From: Ignavibacteriales bacterium
GTDB lineage: Bacteria; Bacteroidota; Ignavibacteria; Ignavibacteriales; SURF-24
DNA: 64,000 nt
Assembly (NCBI GenBank): GCA_026390815.1
Contig: JAPLFH010000007.1
Span: 186,001 to 250,000, forward strand
Direction: 5' to 3'
The first letter of the stretch is position 1; the number at the start of each line of letters is the position of its first letter. The position numbers and the translations under genes were made by a program. The notes under the pieces are model-generated. The model had not been told where the DNA came from. It saw only the letters and a list, made by a program, of their open reading frames with translations, and searched no databases. Shown piece after piece: positions 44,601 to 52,384 of this stretch.

Positions 44601-45353
44601 GTTGGCATTAAAGAAAAATGTATAAGTGTTGGAATGATGGATTTTATTACCAAGCCGATTGATCCGGATGAAGTTTTTGCCACGCTGATTAAATGGATTA
44701 AACCGCGTAAAAGAAAACAAGTGGGCATTCCAAAACCAAAAGTGGCTAATTCTGATGATCCGCTTCCGGTATTCAAGCATATTGATATTAACGATGGTCT
44801 AAGCCGTTTGGGAGGCAATAAAAAACTTTATATGAGCCTTTTGGAAAAATTCCATGACAGAAATATCAGTATGATAGAACAGATTAAAACGGCAATTTAT
44901 AACAAGGATAAGGAGTTGGCAGTAAGACTTGTGCATACTTTAAAAGGTGTTGCCGGAAATCTTGGTGCTAAGGAAATAAATATTACGGCTGAAAAAGTTG
45001 AAGCTAAGCTGAAGAAAATGGAGAAGGAATCCGTAGAAGATGAATTTGCTGAATTTGAAATAAAATTTAATCTGGCACTTTCAGAAATTTCTTTTTGGAA
45101 AAATACCAGAATGGACACGGTAAAGGAAGATGATTCCAAAGAGTTTGATAAGCAAAAATTTAATGAACTGTTCGGTGAACTTAAAAATTTATTGGAAAAT
45201 AATGATTTTGATTCGTGCAAGAAGATAGATGAAATTTTGGAATTGTCTGGAATTGGTATTTATGTAAGCGCACTAAAAGAAATCGAAAATGCTATTAAGA
45301 TTTATGACTTTAACGAAGCAATTAAAAAACTAAAAGAGTTTTGTTTTAAATAA
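41607..45353 (+). CDS. Hybrid histidine kinase: four PAS, HisKA, HATPase, two receivers, Hpt
   Basis: The frame extends back to a TTG at 41487 but has no ATG before the first PAS; the TTG at 41607 is chosen because upstream sequence is coding-like in another frame. Order: four PAS domains (about 41640-43100), HisKA with HEIRTPMN (His codon 43184), intact HATPase ([25 protein letters not shown]), receiver 1 with [11 protein letters not shown] (Asp codon 44052), receiver 2 with [11 protein letters not shown] (Asp codon 44496), and an Hpt domain with [13 protein letters not shown] (His codon 44934). This is the BarA/ArcB-type phosphorelay; receiver 1 and receiver 2 end in IKPV and TKPI. It is presumably membrane-free in its present form. 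A response regulator follows 37 bp later. Confidence 0.9.
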   Translation: MNTNKQLKLIQFGIDNANESICFVHSETGIIINANINTYKSLGFQREEIIGRQFWFFDINFLPDYWPLFVEKLRAGEKVKFESLLCRKDEVLIPVEINASYFEFESVGYIVAIINDITDRKKVEETLRENEEKYRLIFEYSPLGLLSFDERGIIVACNDKIVEIIGSSREALVGLNMLNLPDKKLVSCVQKALSGSIGEYEDIYHSITAKKSSPVRAIFTPIVVGSGHISGGVGIIEDITERKLAEEVIYKSNKKLEAIISASPDGIGMLSLDGKIQFMSDKLLKMYGFTVEERYDVIGRSAFDFIDPSYQKLLNDNMRKLLMGESDHKVKDYLGIRKDNSRFYFEINYNILYDSGEKPVSILFIERDVTDRRKTDEELIQAKRATDLILETSLIPIAVSNPSTGVLLRTNQAMADFHRTSLDHIYEHKITDIFVDVKKQMPLIFKEIRDKGNLTGYELKLRRVGNGEETWALLSIHPVEYLGVQAFIASIIDISEVKRIQGELALAKENAEAATVAKSQFLATMSHEIRTPMNAIIGLLHLALKTDLNNKQLDYLLKIEKSAHALMGIINDILDFSKIEAGRLNIEHTELDLENVLDNVFNIVSQKVQEKGLEFSIHISNDVPLNLIGDPLRIGQIITNYCSNAIKFTETGEIVVSANIHEKLDNKVKIRFAVRDTGIGLTEEQQKKIFQKFSQADSSTTRKFGGTGLGLAISKLLTELMGGEAWFESAVGKGSTFFFTAVMEVQNVQKRDEFKTSIDLSGLNVLVVDDNETSRIILKEALESFSFKATLAKSGAEAIGLVENNMKHPFDLVLMDWKMPDMDGLETVIKILQENRINTPTVIMVTTFEKDQIADKAKEIGIKSFLIKPVSHSLLFDTIMEVLGKEVRPKRNRTQKGIKHKDALEKIKGAKILLTEDNEINQQVASELFEQSEFVVEIASDGKECLDKVLLSGIPSCYDIILMDLQMPIMDGYTATIEIRKHSEYNDLPIVAMTADAMVGIKEKCISVGMMDFITKPIDPDEVFATLIKWIKPRKRKQVGIPKPKVANSDDPLPVFKHIDINDGLSRLGGNKKLYMSLLEKFHDRNISMIEQIKTAIYNKDKELAVRLVHTLKGVAGNLGAKEINITAEKVEAKLKKMEKESVEDEFAEFEIKFNLALSEISFWKNTRMDTVKEDDSKEFDKQKFNELFGELKNLLENNDFDSCKKIDEILELSGIGIYVSALKEIENAIKIYDFNEAIKKLKEFCFK

Positions 45354-45390
45354 TCAATTTGTTTTACAAAATATTAATTAGAGGTTAATT

Positions 45391-45780
45391 ATGAGTATTT
45401 CATTTAAAGACAAAACAGTGCTTATTGTTGATGATGCACCGGAAAATATTACAATCTTAGGAAAATTATTATCTGAGTTTAATATCAAAGTTGCTACTGA
45501 TGGTGAGAAGGCATTAGAAATCATTTCTACTAGTCCTAAAATTGATTTAATCCTTCTTGATGTTATTATGCCAGGCATTAATGGTTTTGATGTTGTAACT
45601 AAATTAAAAGAAAATCCTCTTACTGAACATATACCAGTTATCTTTGTAACCGGTGAAAAAGATGTTAATAGTTTTATTAAAGGATTTGAACTTGGAGCGG
45701 AAGATTATATCCAGAAACCGTACGATCCTAAAGTTGTACTTTTCACTGTAAAATCTAAATTAGGTTTGCTGGATACTTAA
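45391..45780 (+). CDS. Single-domain response regulator
   Basis: 129 residues, a receiver domain only: acidic pair Asp14-Asp15 (LIVDDAPEN), phosphoacceptor Asp57 (LILLDVIMPGINGFD), Thr/Ser switch in FVTGEK, and Lys109 (IQKPYDP). There is no output domain, so it probably acts by phosphotransfer or protein contact, as in CheY or Spo0F. It is 37 bp after the Hpt-bearing hybrid kinase, its likely phosphodonor. The ATG at 45391 has GAGG 9 bp upstream. Confidence 0.93.
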   Translation: MSISFKDKTVLIVDDAPENITILGKLLSEFNIKVATDGEKALEIISTSPKIDLILLDVIMPGINGFDVVTKLKENPLTEHIPVIFVTGEKDVNSFIKGFELGAEDYIQKPYDPKVVLFTVKSKLGLLDT

Positions 45781-45949
45781 AGCAACAATAGCAATATTTT
45801 GATCCGAACAAAATTTAGATTTTTATATTTCATTCCGATATTTGATTTTATAATTGGATGGAGTTATTGATGAACAGGGATGCAATAATTACTTTTATTC
45901 TACTTAAACCCATCCTAATAGTTTAGTAAAACTTCAAGGGGATATAAAT

Positions 45950-45983
45950 TCACCCGAAAGATGTAGTTCCTTTTTCATCCTTT
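45950..45983 (+). repeat. 34-bp conserved block, copy 2
   Basis: Differs from copy 1 (41320-41353) at two adjacent positions only. It lies about 280 bp before a PAS relic, as copy 1 lies about 320 bp before the homologous PAS codons of the hybrid kinase gene. Confidence 0.75.
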
Positions 45984-46228
45984 AGAACGATTCATTTTAT
46001 CTATAGTAATTGTATATTATTGTTGAAATGTGTAAATAACCGTTTGACAACGCTACCGGTTTATTTTTCACTACTGTGGTTGGTTATAATATTGCGTTGG
46101 CAATGGGATTAAAATTACATATCTACCTTAACAAAATATTACTTCAATTGTTTATTAGGCAGTTACAATTCATATTATAATTGAATTGTTCCGTTTTTCA
46201 TAATGCTCTAAGTATTTAAGTCATAGAT

Positions 46229-46294
46229 TGGTCGGATATAACTGAGCAATGTATTGTTCATTCCGATGCTGGTGTTATTTGTTCGAAATATTTT
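46229..46294 (+). pseudogene. Relic of a PAS domain start
   Basis: Read in the frame of 46229 the sequence gives ITEQCIVHSDAGVICS, similar to [16 protein letters not shown] in the first PAS of the hybrid kinase at 41607. It has no start of its own and ends at a stop before 46319. Short similarity, seen by eye only. Confidence 0.45.
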
Positions 46295-46318
46295 TTTAAG
46301 TTTTGTAAGGATTGAGCA

Positions 46319-49300
46319 ATGAAAAATTCTGGATATACGGTAAATAGAACTGTACATGTTTTCATTTTAACGGCTGGCATTATCTCTTCGGTTCTTGGGT
46401 TTCTTAGTCTGCTCGGGTGGATTCTTAACATTCCTTTTCTTACCAGCTTAGGCGCTAATTTGATACCGATGGCGCCAAGCGCGGCGTTATTGTTTATAGT
46501 AATGGGAATCATTATCTATTTACAAAGTTTGATGCCACAAAACCGCAGAATGTACTACTTGAGCATGTTTATCGGACTGCTTGTTTCGATAATTGGGCTT
46601 CTCTTATTCATTTTATCATTGGCAGGAATATATCCACACTTCGAACATCTCGGTCTTTCCATCAATAAATATTTTGATGGTTTACCTGTAGGACACATCT
46701 CTCCGGCAACAGCGATAGGCTTTGTGGTTTGTGCTTTGTCGTTCTTACTGTCACTTACGCAATCTGATAAAAACACTAAGCGGGCATGGACAGCTTTGGT
46801 ATTGGCTTTTCTCGTAATCATAATTTCTATGCTTTTTTTAATTGCATATCTTTTTGTTTCACCCTTATTGTACGGTAGCGGTGTCATTCCTCCATCACTG
46901 CTTACCTCTCTTGCTTTTTTTATTCTTTCGGTTGGTTTGTTAGTAAGTGCAGGACTTCAAATTTGGACTTACGACCCAGTAAAAGATGCTTCAATGGCAC
47001 GAGTTCCATATGTTCTTTTATTAATTTTCATCCTCCTTGCAATAGGAATTGTTACCGGCGGATATTTTGCTTACCAAAACTATGAGAAGAACTTTCGCAC
47101 CCAAGTAGAAAATCAGCTTAATATTGTTGCAGAGTTGAAAGTTGATCAATTAGATCAATGGCGAAAAGAACGATTAGGTGATGCAAATGTATTTTACAGG
47201 AATAGCGTATTCTCCAGTATTGTAAAACGCTACTTTAAAAATAAAAATGACTTAGATGTAAAAACAAAAATTCAGACGTGGATAAAACAAGTCCATTCAG
47301 CTTATGACTATAACAATTTATGTTTATATGACACTGCACGCATTGCACAAATCTACGTTCCCAATGAATTAATTAACACGAACCAGTACTTTTCAATCTA
47401 CTTTTCCCAAGCTCTAAGTTCTGGCAAAATAGTATTTCAGGATTTTTACTTCGATAAGAAAGATAAGCGTATTTATCTTACTATTTTCATCCCCATCCTT
47501 GACGAATATAATTCAAATGTTGTTCTTGGAATACTTGCATTCAGAATTGATCCGACAAAGTATTTATATCCATTGATAGGGAGATGGCCAACACCCAGTA
47601 AAACGGCGGAAACTTTAATCTTCAGACGGGAAGGGAATGATGTACTATTTCTAAATGAACTTCGGTTTCAAAAAAATACTTCGCTTAATCTGCGTATTCC
47701 TCTAACCAAATCAAATGTGCTTGCTGTAAAAGCTGTTTTAAGACAAGAAGGAGTTATTGAAGGAGTAGATTACCGTGGAGTACCGGTTATAGGTTATGTT
47801 CGTGCAGTTCCAAACTCTCCATGGTTTATTGTTGCCCGCATAGATATGAAGGAAAGTTTTGCACAAGTAAGAGAGCAAATGTGGTTAATAGTATTTTTGG
47901 TCGTGGTTTTACTTATTGGTTCAAGCTCCGGAGTAGCATTAATATGGAGGCAGCAGCGTAACCGTTTCTATCAAAATCAATATAAGTCGGCAGAAGCCTT
48001 ACGGCAATCTGAAGCCAAATATCGTTCTATTTTTGACAATGCTACCGAAGGCATTTTCCAAAGCACTCCGGAAGGAAAGTTCCTCTCAGCTAATCCCGCT
48101 ATGGCACGCATTCTTGGCTTCTCCTCTCCCGAAGAGTTAATTAACGGGCGCACAGACATTGGCAATCAAAGCTATGTGCATCCAGAGCAAAGGGAGGAAT
48201 TTAAACAGTTGATAGAACAGCAGAATAAAATATCCGGATTTGAATATGAGGTTCCACGTAAAGATGGTAGTGTTGTTTGGGTTTCCGAAACGACACAAGC
48301 CGTAAGGGATGCCACAGACCACATAATGTATTACGAAGGAATTTTTATCAACATTACCGAGCGCAAGCAAGCGGAGGAAGCTTTAAAAAATGAAAGATTA
48401 TTATTACGCACACTGATTGATCATATTCCTGATTCTATTTATTCCAAAGATACGGCTTGCCGCAAGACAATTGTTAACCTAACAGACTTACGTTATTCGG
48501 GGGCAAAATCAGAAGCAGAAATTTTAGGGAAGACAGACTTTGATTTTTATCCAAAAGAATTAGCGGAAGGTTTCTTTGCTGACGACCAATCTGTAATGCA
48601 ATCCGGTAAACCAGTCCTTAACAAAGAAGAATATGTGATAGATGAGAATGGTCATCAGCGGTGGCTGCTAACTTCAAAACTTCCCTTGAAAGATGAAAAA
48701 GGTAATATCACAGGTATTGTTGGAATTGGTCGCGACATTACAGATCGGAAGTATGCAGAAGAAGAAATTCAAAAACGAAATGAGCAGTTTAAAATAGTCT
48801 GGAATGGATCCCTTGATGGAATGAGAATAATGGACGAAAGTGGAAAAATAATTATGGTTAATGATGCTTTTTGTAATATGATTGGACTTGAAAGACAACA
48901 GCTTGAAGGTGCTCATCTATCTGTATTGTTTCATAAAAGTGTAAATGAAATTTTTGATCCTAATGAACAGAATTCTAAAATGGATGTTTACAAGCAGCGC
49001 TTTTATGACAAAAAAATTGAACCGAAGTTTGAAAGAGAACTTCATTTATGGGATGGCAGAAAAGTTTGGTTCGAAGTAACTAACGCCTATATGGAATTTG
49101 AAAGAGGCAAAACGGTAGTACTTAGTATTTTCAGAGATATAACAGTGCGAAAACAGACTGAGAAAGCGCTGCGTGAGAGTGAACGATTATTAAAGGAATC
49201 TCAACAGATTGGAGGTCTCGGTACGTATGTTCTCGAAATTGCTACCGGCATGTGGACAAGTTCAGCGGTCTTGGATGATATTTTTGGAATTGATAAAGAA

Positions 49301-50278
49301 TATGTTCGTTCAGTAAAAGGGTGGGAAACACTAATCCATTCGGAGTGGCGTGACGAGTTAGCCCAATATTTTGAAGACAAAGTGATTGGGAATCGTTCTC
49401 GTTTCGACAAGGAATACAAAATAGTTCGATTTAGTGACAAACAAGAACGATGGGTTCATGGAATAGGTGAACTTGAAAAGGATGAAAATGGGCGATTGTT
49501 GAGAATGATAGGAACGATAATGGACATCACCGAGCGCAAGCAGATAGAATTAATTATTCAGCAGCAAAACAACCAACTACAAGAACTAAACGCATCCAAG
49601 GATAAATTCTTTTCAATCATTGCACATGATCTAAAAAGTCCTTTCAATGGCTTTTTAAATCTTACTAAAATAATGGCTACTGAAAGCCAGGATTTTACAA
49701 TATCGGAATTTGCAGAGTTTAGCCTGGCATTAAATAACTCTGCTGTTAATCTGTATAAGCTGCTGGAAAATTTATTGGACTGGTCTATAATGCAGCAAGG
49801 AAAAATTTCCTTCAATTTGCAAAAGTTGAATCTAAAGGCAATTGTTTCTCAAAACATTTCAACTATTATGGATCGTGCTAAACAAAAAGGGATTTCTATC
49901 TTCAATCAAGTTGAAGATTCTATTAATGTTTCAGCCGATGAACAAATGATTAACACAGTTCTTAGAAATCTTATATCCAATGCAGTCAAATTCACAAGAA
50001 AAGATGGAACGATTACAGTAAATGCTAAATCAATCGAAAATGAAATGCTCGAAATATCAGTTAGCGATACCGGTGTTGGAATATCAGATAAAGATTTAAA
50101 GAGACTTTTTAAGATAGGTGAACAAGTAAGTTCTAAAGGTACAGAAGGTGAATCAAGTACCGGATTAGGATTACTGCTATCCAAAGAATTTGTAGAAAAA
50201 CATAACGGCAAAATTTGGGTTGAAAGCAAAGAGAATGTAGGCAGTACATTTTATTTTACTCTTCAGGAGAAAAAATAA
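46319..50278 (+). CDS. Membrane histidine kinase: 7-TM, CACHE-like, four PAS, HisKA/HATPase
   Basis: 1319 residues. Residues 12-265 hold seven probable membrane helices, then an extracytoplasmic region (about 265-520) of dCACHE type, and an eighth helix (MWLIVFLVVVLLIGSSSGVALIW). Four PAS domains follow (about 565-690, 695-815, 820-945, 955-1065), then HisKA with FSIIAHDLKSPFNG and a full HATPase (LRNLISNAVKFT, DTGVGIS, STGLGLLL). The C-terminal part is nearly identical to the kinase at 52385; one PAS (49146-49545) is extra here. It probably senses an external ligand. No receiver is attached. ATG at 46319 with AAGGA upstream. Confidence 0.9.
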   Translation: MKNSGYTVNRTVHVFILTAGIISSVLGFLSLLGWILNIPFLTSLGANLIPMAPSAALLFIVMGIIIYLQSLMPQNRRMYYLSMFIGLLVSIIGLLLFILSLAGIYPHFEHLGLSINKYFDGLPVGHISPATAIGFVVCALSFLLSLTQSDKNTKRAWTALVLAFLVIIISMLFLIAYLFVSPLLYGSGVIPPSLLTSLAFFILSVGLLVSAGLQIWTYDPVKDASMARVPYVLLLIFILLAIGIVTGGYFAYQNYEKNFRTQVENQLNIVAELKVDQLDQWRKERLGDANVFYRNSVFSSIVKRYFKNKNDLDVKTKIQTWIKQVHSAYDYNNLCLYDTARIAQIYVPNELINTNQYFSIYFSQALSSGKIVFQDFYFDKKDKRIYLTIFIPILDEYNSNVVLGILAFRIDPTKYLYPLIGRWPTPSKTAETLIFRREGNDVLFLNELRFQKNTSLNLRIPLTKSNVLAVKAVLRQEGVIEGVDYRGVPVIGYVRAVPNSPWFIVARIDMKESFAQVREQMWLIVFLVVVLLIGSSSGVALIWRQQRNRFYQNQYKSAEALRQSEAKYRSIFDNATEGIFQSTPEGKFLSANPAMARILGFSSPEELINGRTDIGNQSYVHPEQREEFKQLIEQQNKISGFEYEVPRKDGSVVWVSETTQAVRDATDHIMYYEGIFINITERKQAEEALKNERLLLRTLIDHIPDSIYSKDTACRKTIVNLTDLRYSGAKSEAEILGKTDFDFYPKELAEGFFADDQSVMQSGKPVLNKEEYVIDENGHQRWLLTSKLPLKDEKGNITGIVGIGRDITDRKYAEEEIQKRNEQFKIVWNGSLDGMRIMDESGKIIMVNDAFCNMIGLERQQLEGAHLSVLFHKSVNEIFDPNEQNSKMDVYKQRFYDKKIEPKFERELHLWDGRKVWFEVTNAYMEFERGKTVVLSIFRDITVRKQTEKALRESERLLKESQQIGGLGTYVLEIATGMWTSSAVLDDIFGIDKEYVRSVKGWETLIHSEWRDELAQYFEDKVIGNRSRFDKEYKIVRFSDKQERWVHGIGELEKDENGRLLRMIGTIMDITERKQIELIIQQQNNQLQELNASKDKFFSIIAHDLKSPFNGFLNLTKIMATESQDFTISEFAEFSLALNNSAVNLYKLLENLLDWSIMQQGKISFNLQKLNLKAIVSQNISTIMDRAKQKGISIFNQVEDSINVSADEQMINTVLRNLISNAVKFTRKDGTITVNAKSIENEMLEISVSDTGVGISDKDLKRLFKIGEQVSSKGTEGESSTGLGLLLSKEFVEKHNGKIWVESKENVGSTFYFTLQEKK

Positions 50279-50310
50279 TGAAATGGAAAACAAAGAGCAT
50301 AAAGAAATAG

Positions 50311-50436
50311 TTAAAGCAAAGAAGTGCTATTGAACAAATATTCGGTCACTTGAAATCTCATAACAGATTAGAGAGAAATTTACTAAAAGGTGAAGACGGA
50401 GATTATATCAATGAAGTGCTTGCAGCATGCACATAG
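50311..50436 (+). pseudogene. IS5-type transposase C-terminal remnant
   Basis: Frame from 50311 to TAG at 50434 encodes about 41 residues beginning LKQRSAIEQIFGHLKSHNRL and ending INEVLAACT. This is the C-terminal signature of IS5-group DDE transposases (usually AIEPVIGHLK ... NRLLKGxxGD). No start and no catalytic DDE region remain. Repeat motifs that may be IS ends lie just after it. Confidence 0.85.
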
Positions 50437-50872
50437 GTGTCAACTTAAGGTAAAATATTTAGTTTATGATGAAAATAGCCCCGACCCTGCTTACCGTAGG
50501 CAGGTTTTCAAATCGGGGAAAGAATATTCTCTAAGAATTTAGGGCTTTAGCCCGACATTAGGATTGTACTTGCCTACTGCAAGTAGGTTGGACTAAAGTC
50601 CAGGATTTTTTGAGGATTCTGATACTCCGGCATAAATGCCGGAGCTATTCAAGTACAAAATTTCCTTAGGTTAACGCCTATGTGCAGCAGGCAAGCCTAT
50701 AGGGATGTATATTTTTTCATCCCAGAGGGATGATATAATTGTAGAAACAGAAAGAAAAAACAGTGCAAAATGCCGTAGGCATGATATAAAAAAAACATAA
50801 TTTGACCGAAAAATAAAATAATTAACAGTTTATTAATCAGTAATTGATTTCCTTAGGTTAACGCCTATGTGC
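50429..50872. repeat. Mosaic of short palindromes and three copies of a 22-bp motif
   Basis: The 22-bp motif CCTTAGGTTAACGCCTATG(TGC) is at 50664-50685 and 50851-50872 (plus) and, diverged and inverted, at 50429-50450 just past the transposase remnant, so it may be an IS terminus. Between them lie separate palindromes: CCCCGA...TCGGGG (50479-50518) with CCTGC/GCAGG nested in its loop, GGGCT-TT-AGCCC (50542-50553), GGACT-AA-AGTCC (50590-50601), CTCCGGCAT-AA-ATGCCGGAG (50625-50644), CATCCC-AGA-GGGATG (50718-50732) and ATGCC-GTA-GGCAT (50770-50782). All are intergenic; no gene is seen from 50437 to 51071. Confidence 0.8.
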
Positions 50873-51071
50873 TTACTGCAGGCAAGTTTAAATTAAGGAA
50901 ACTCTACGCAGTTTTCTTAGTGCCAATTTTGGATGGTTTAATAATTCTTTTGTAAAAAAATATTTTCTATTATACCAGAACTTAGATGTCTGGTCATTTG
51001 TCTCTGTTAAAAACAAATGACTTGTTCAGTGACGGCATTAGTGCAAAGTAAAAATCAACGGAAAAAACAAA

Positions 51072-52274
51072 ATGAAAAGAAAGACTCTTATAGCATATGT
51101 TGTTACGCTTTTGTTAGGTTTAATTCTTACAAGCTGCACAAAAGACAAGGTTGCAGAACCTGCCGGAACCGATTCATGGACGTTCGTCATATTCGGAGAC
51201 ACACGCGGCGACTTTGATCCTGCAAAACATCCACCTTACAATGCCAGCACTGCTACAGGGGTTAGTCTTCTGCTTCCGCAGATCGCGACAAAAATAGCGT
51301 CGTTGAAACCGGAATTTGTACTGCACGTTGGTGACCTTGTCTGCGGCGATTTGTATGAGGATGTCATTTTGATAGGAGTGCCAAATGTTATCGCGATTCC
51401 CTATGCCGACCAGTTTCTCGCTTTTAAAGACGCGATGAGCCCAGTGTATAACGCGAATATCCCGCTTTATATGGTAAGAGGTAACCACGAGGTCAGCAAC
51501 TCGTACGGCTTGATTAGAGGTACTGATCCCGCACTGGCGGCTGCCTACTACCAGGCATTCGGTCAATATATGCCACAAAACTACGATGGATCGTTCGCTA
51601 ACCAAAAGGGCTTGACCTATTCATTCAATCATAAGCAAGTGACTGTTGTTGCGGTTGATCAATACGCCCAGTATGTGGCTCCTAATCCTTTACCTGTACC
51701 GGTCTGGAAACCCACTAACAAATGGGGAACAAATTTCTGGGGGTATCATACCATTGATCAGGACTGGGTGAGCAAACAGCTTCAAGCGTCAACAAATCCC
51801 TTCAAGATTGTTTTTGCACACGAACCCGTATATGAAGCTTGCAGCATTCCTTTCAGTACCGTCTATGCGACTTACCAATGGTCCAAGGAACTCTACTTTG
51901 GTCCCGAAAGCTTTGGCGGGATCGCCCGTCGTCAGTCATTTATCGATATGATGGGTGCAAACGGAGCACAGCTCTATGCAGTAGGTCATTTACACAATAT
52001 GAGTATCGGTTATGTCCTCGACGGCGCCGGACATACGATCTATCAATTGACGGTTGGTAACGGCGGCGCATTCCCGATGCAATCCGTTGATATTACCGGC
52101 AATGAAGCCGCAATACATGATGTTCGGTATGAACTGACAAAAGTGGGATTCACCCTGGCGACGGTTAATCCAACCAACAACACAATGTTATTAGAGTATT
52201 ATGTAATGGACATAAATGATTTCACTTGGTCGAAGGAGAGTTTCACTAATCAAATTACCGGCTCTTCTCCTTAA
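51072..52274 (+). CDS. Lipoprotein calcineurin-like metallophosphoesterase
   Basis: 400 residues. Lipoprotein signal MKRKTLIAYVVTLLLGLILTSC (Cys22). The metal-binding motifs are in order: FGDTRGD, HVGDLV, RGNHE, AHEP and VGHLHN, the two-metal centre of the calcineurin-like phosphoesterases. The C-terminal part is a beta-rich domain. It acts outside the inner membrane; substrate unknown. It appears richer in G+C than its neighbours. It is placed between a kinase gene and its tandem relative, with a decayed kinase 3' end just after it, so it was probably inserted there. Confidence 0.85.
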   Translation: MKRKTLIAYVVTLLLGLILTSCTKDKVAEPAGTDSWTFVIFGDTRGDFDPAKHPPYNASTATGVSLLLPQIATKIASLKPEFVLHVGDLVCGDLYEDVILIGVPNVIAIPYADQFLAFKDAMSPVYNANIPLYMVRGNHEVSNSYGLIRGTDPALAAAYYQAFGQYMPQNYDGSFANQKGLTYSFNHKQVTVVAVDQYAQYVAPNPLPVPVWKPTNKWGTNFWGYHTIDQDWVSKQLQASTNPFKIVFAHEPVYEACSIPFSTVYATYQWSKELYFGPESFGGIARRQSFIDMMGANGAQLYAVGHLHNMSIGYVLDGAGHTIYQLTVGNGGAFPMQSVDITGNEAAIHDVRYELTKVGFTLATVNPTNNTMLLEYYVMDINDFTWSKESFTNQITGSSP

Positions 52275-52308
52275 TTTTATGATATATGATTTGGATAAAA
52301 TAAATGGA

Positions 52309-52361
52309 ATTTAGAAATAGTAGGCAGTACTTTTTATTTTACTATGCCAATAGTCAATTAA
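52309..52361 (+). pseudogene. Relic of a histidine kinase 3' end
   Basis: Frame from 52320 reads VGSTFYFTMPIVN and a TAA at 52359, matching the ends of the two intact kinase genes (VGSTFYFTL...). The 24 bp that follow, up to the next ATG, also match the spacer before 56677. It marks a former gene copy lost when the metallophosphoesterase gene arrived or by deletion. Confidence 0.75.
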
Positions 52362-52384
52362 AATACAGGATGGATAAATAGCTT

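Larger units (their letters stand above)
45781..46318. other. Gene-free spacer with relics of a PAS kinase
   Basis: 538 bp with no full gene. It contains the second copy of the 34-bp block (45950-45983) and a short relic of a PAS N-terminus (46229-46294). An AAGGA at 46307-46311 serves the next gene. Confidence 0.6.

Noticed and set aside
45873-45930. Frame beginning ATGAACAGGGATGC after the response regulator
   Set aside because: Only 18 codons, no ribosome binding site, inside a decayed spacer.
41320-45983. The 34-bp block as a known riboswitch such as the c-di-GMP type
   Set aside because: It has no matching consensus and no stem structure; two copies alone do not make a riboswitch.
50429-50872. 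Treating the palindrome cluster as a CRISPR array
   Set aside because: The units differ from one another, spacing is irregular, and there are no cas genes.
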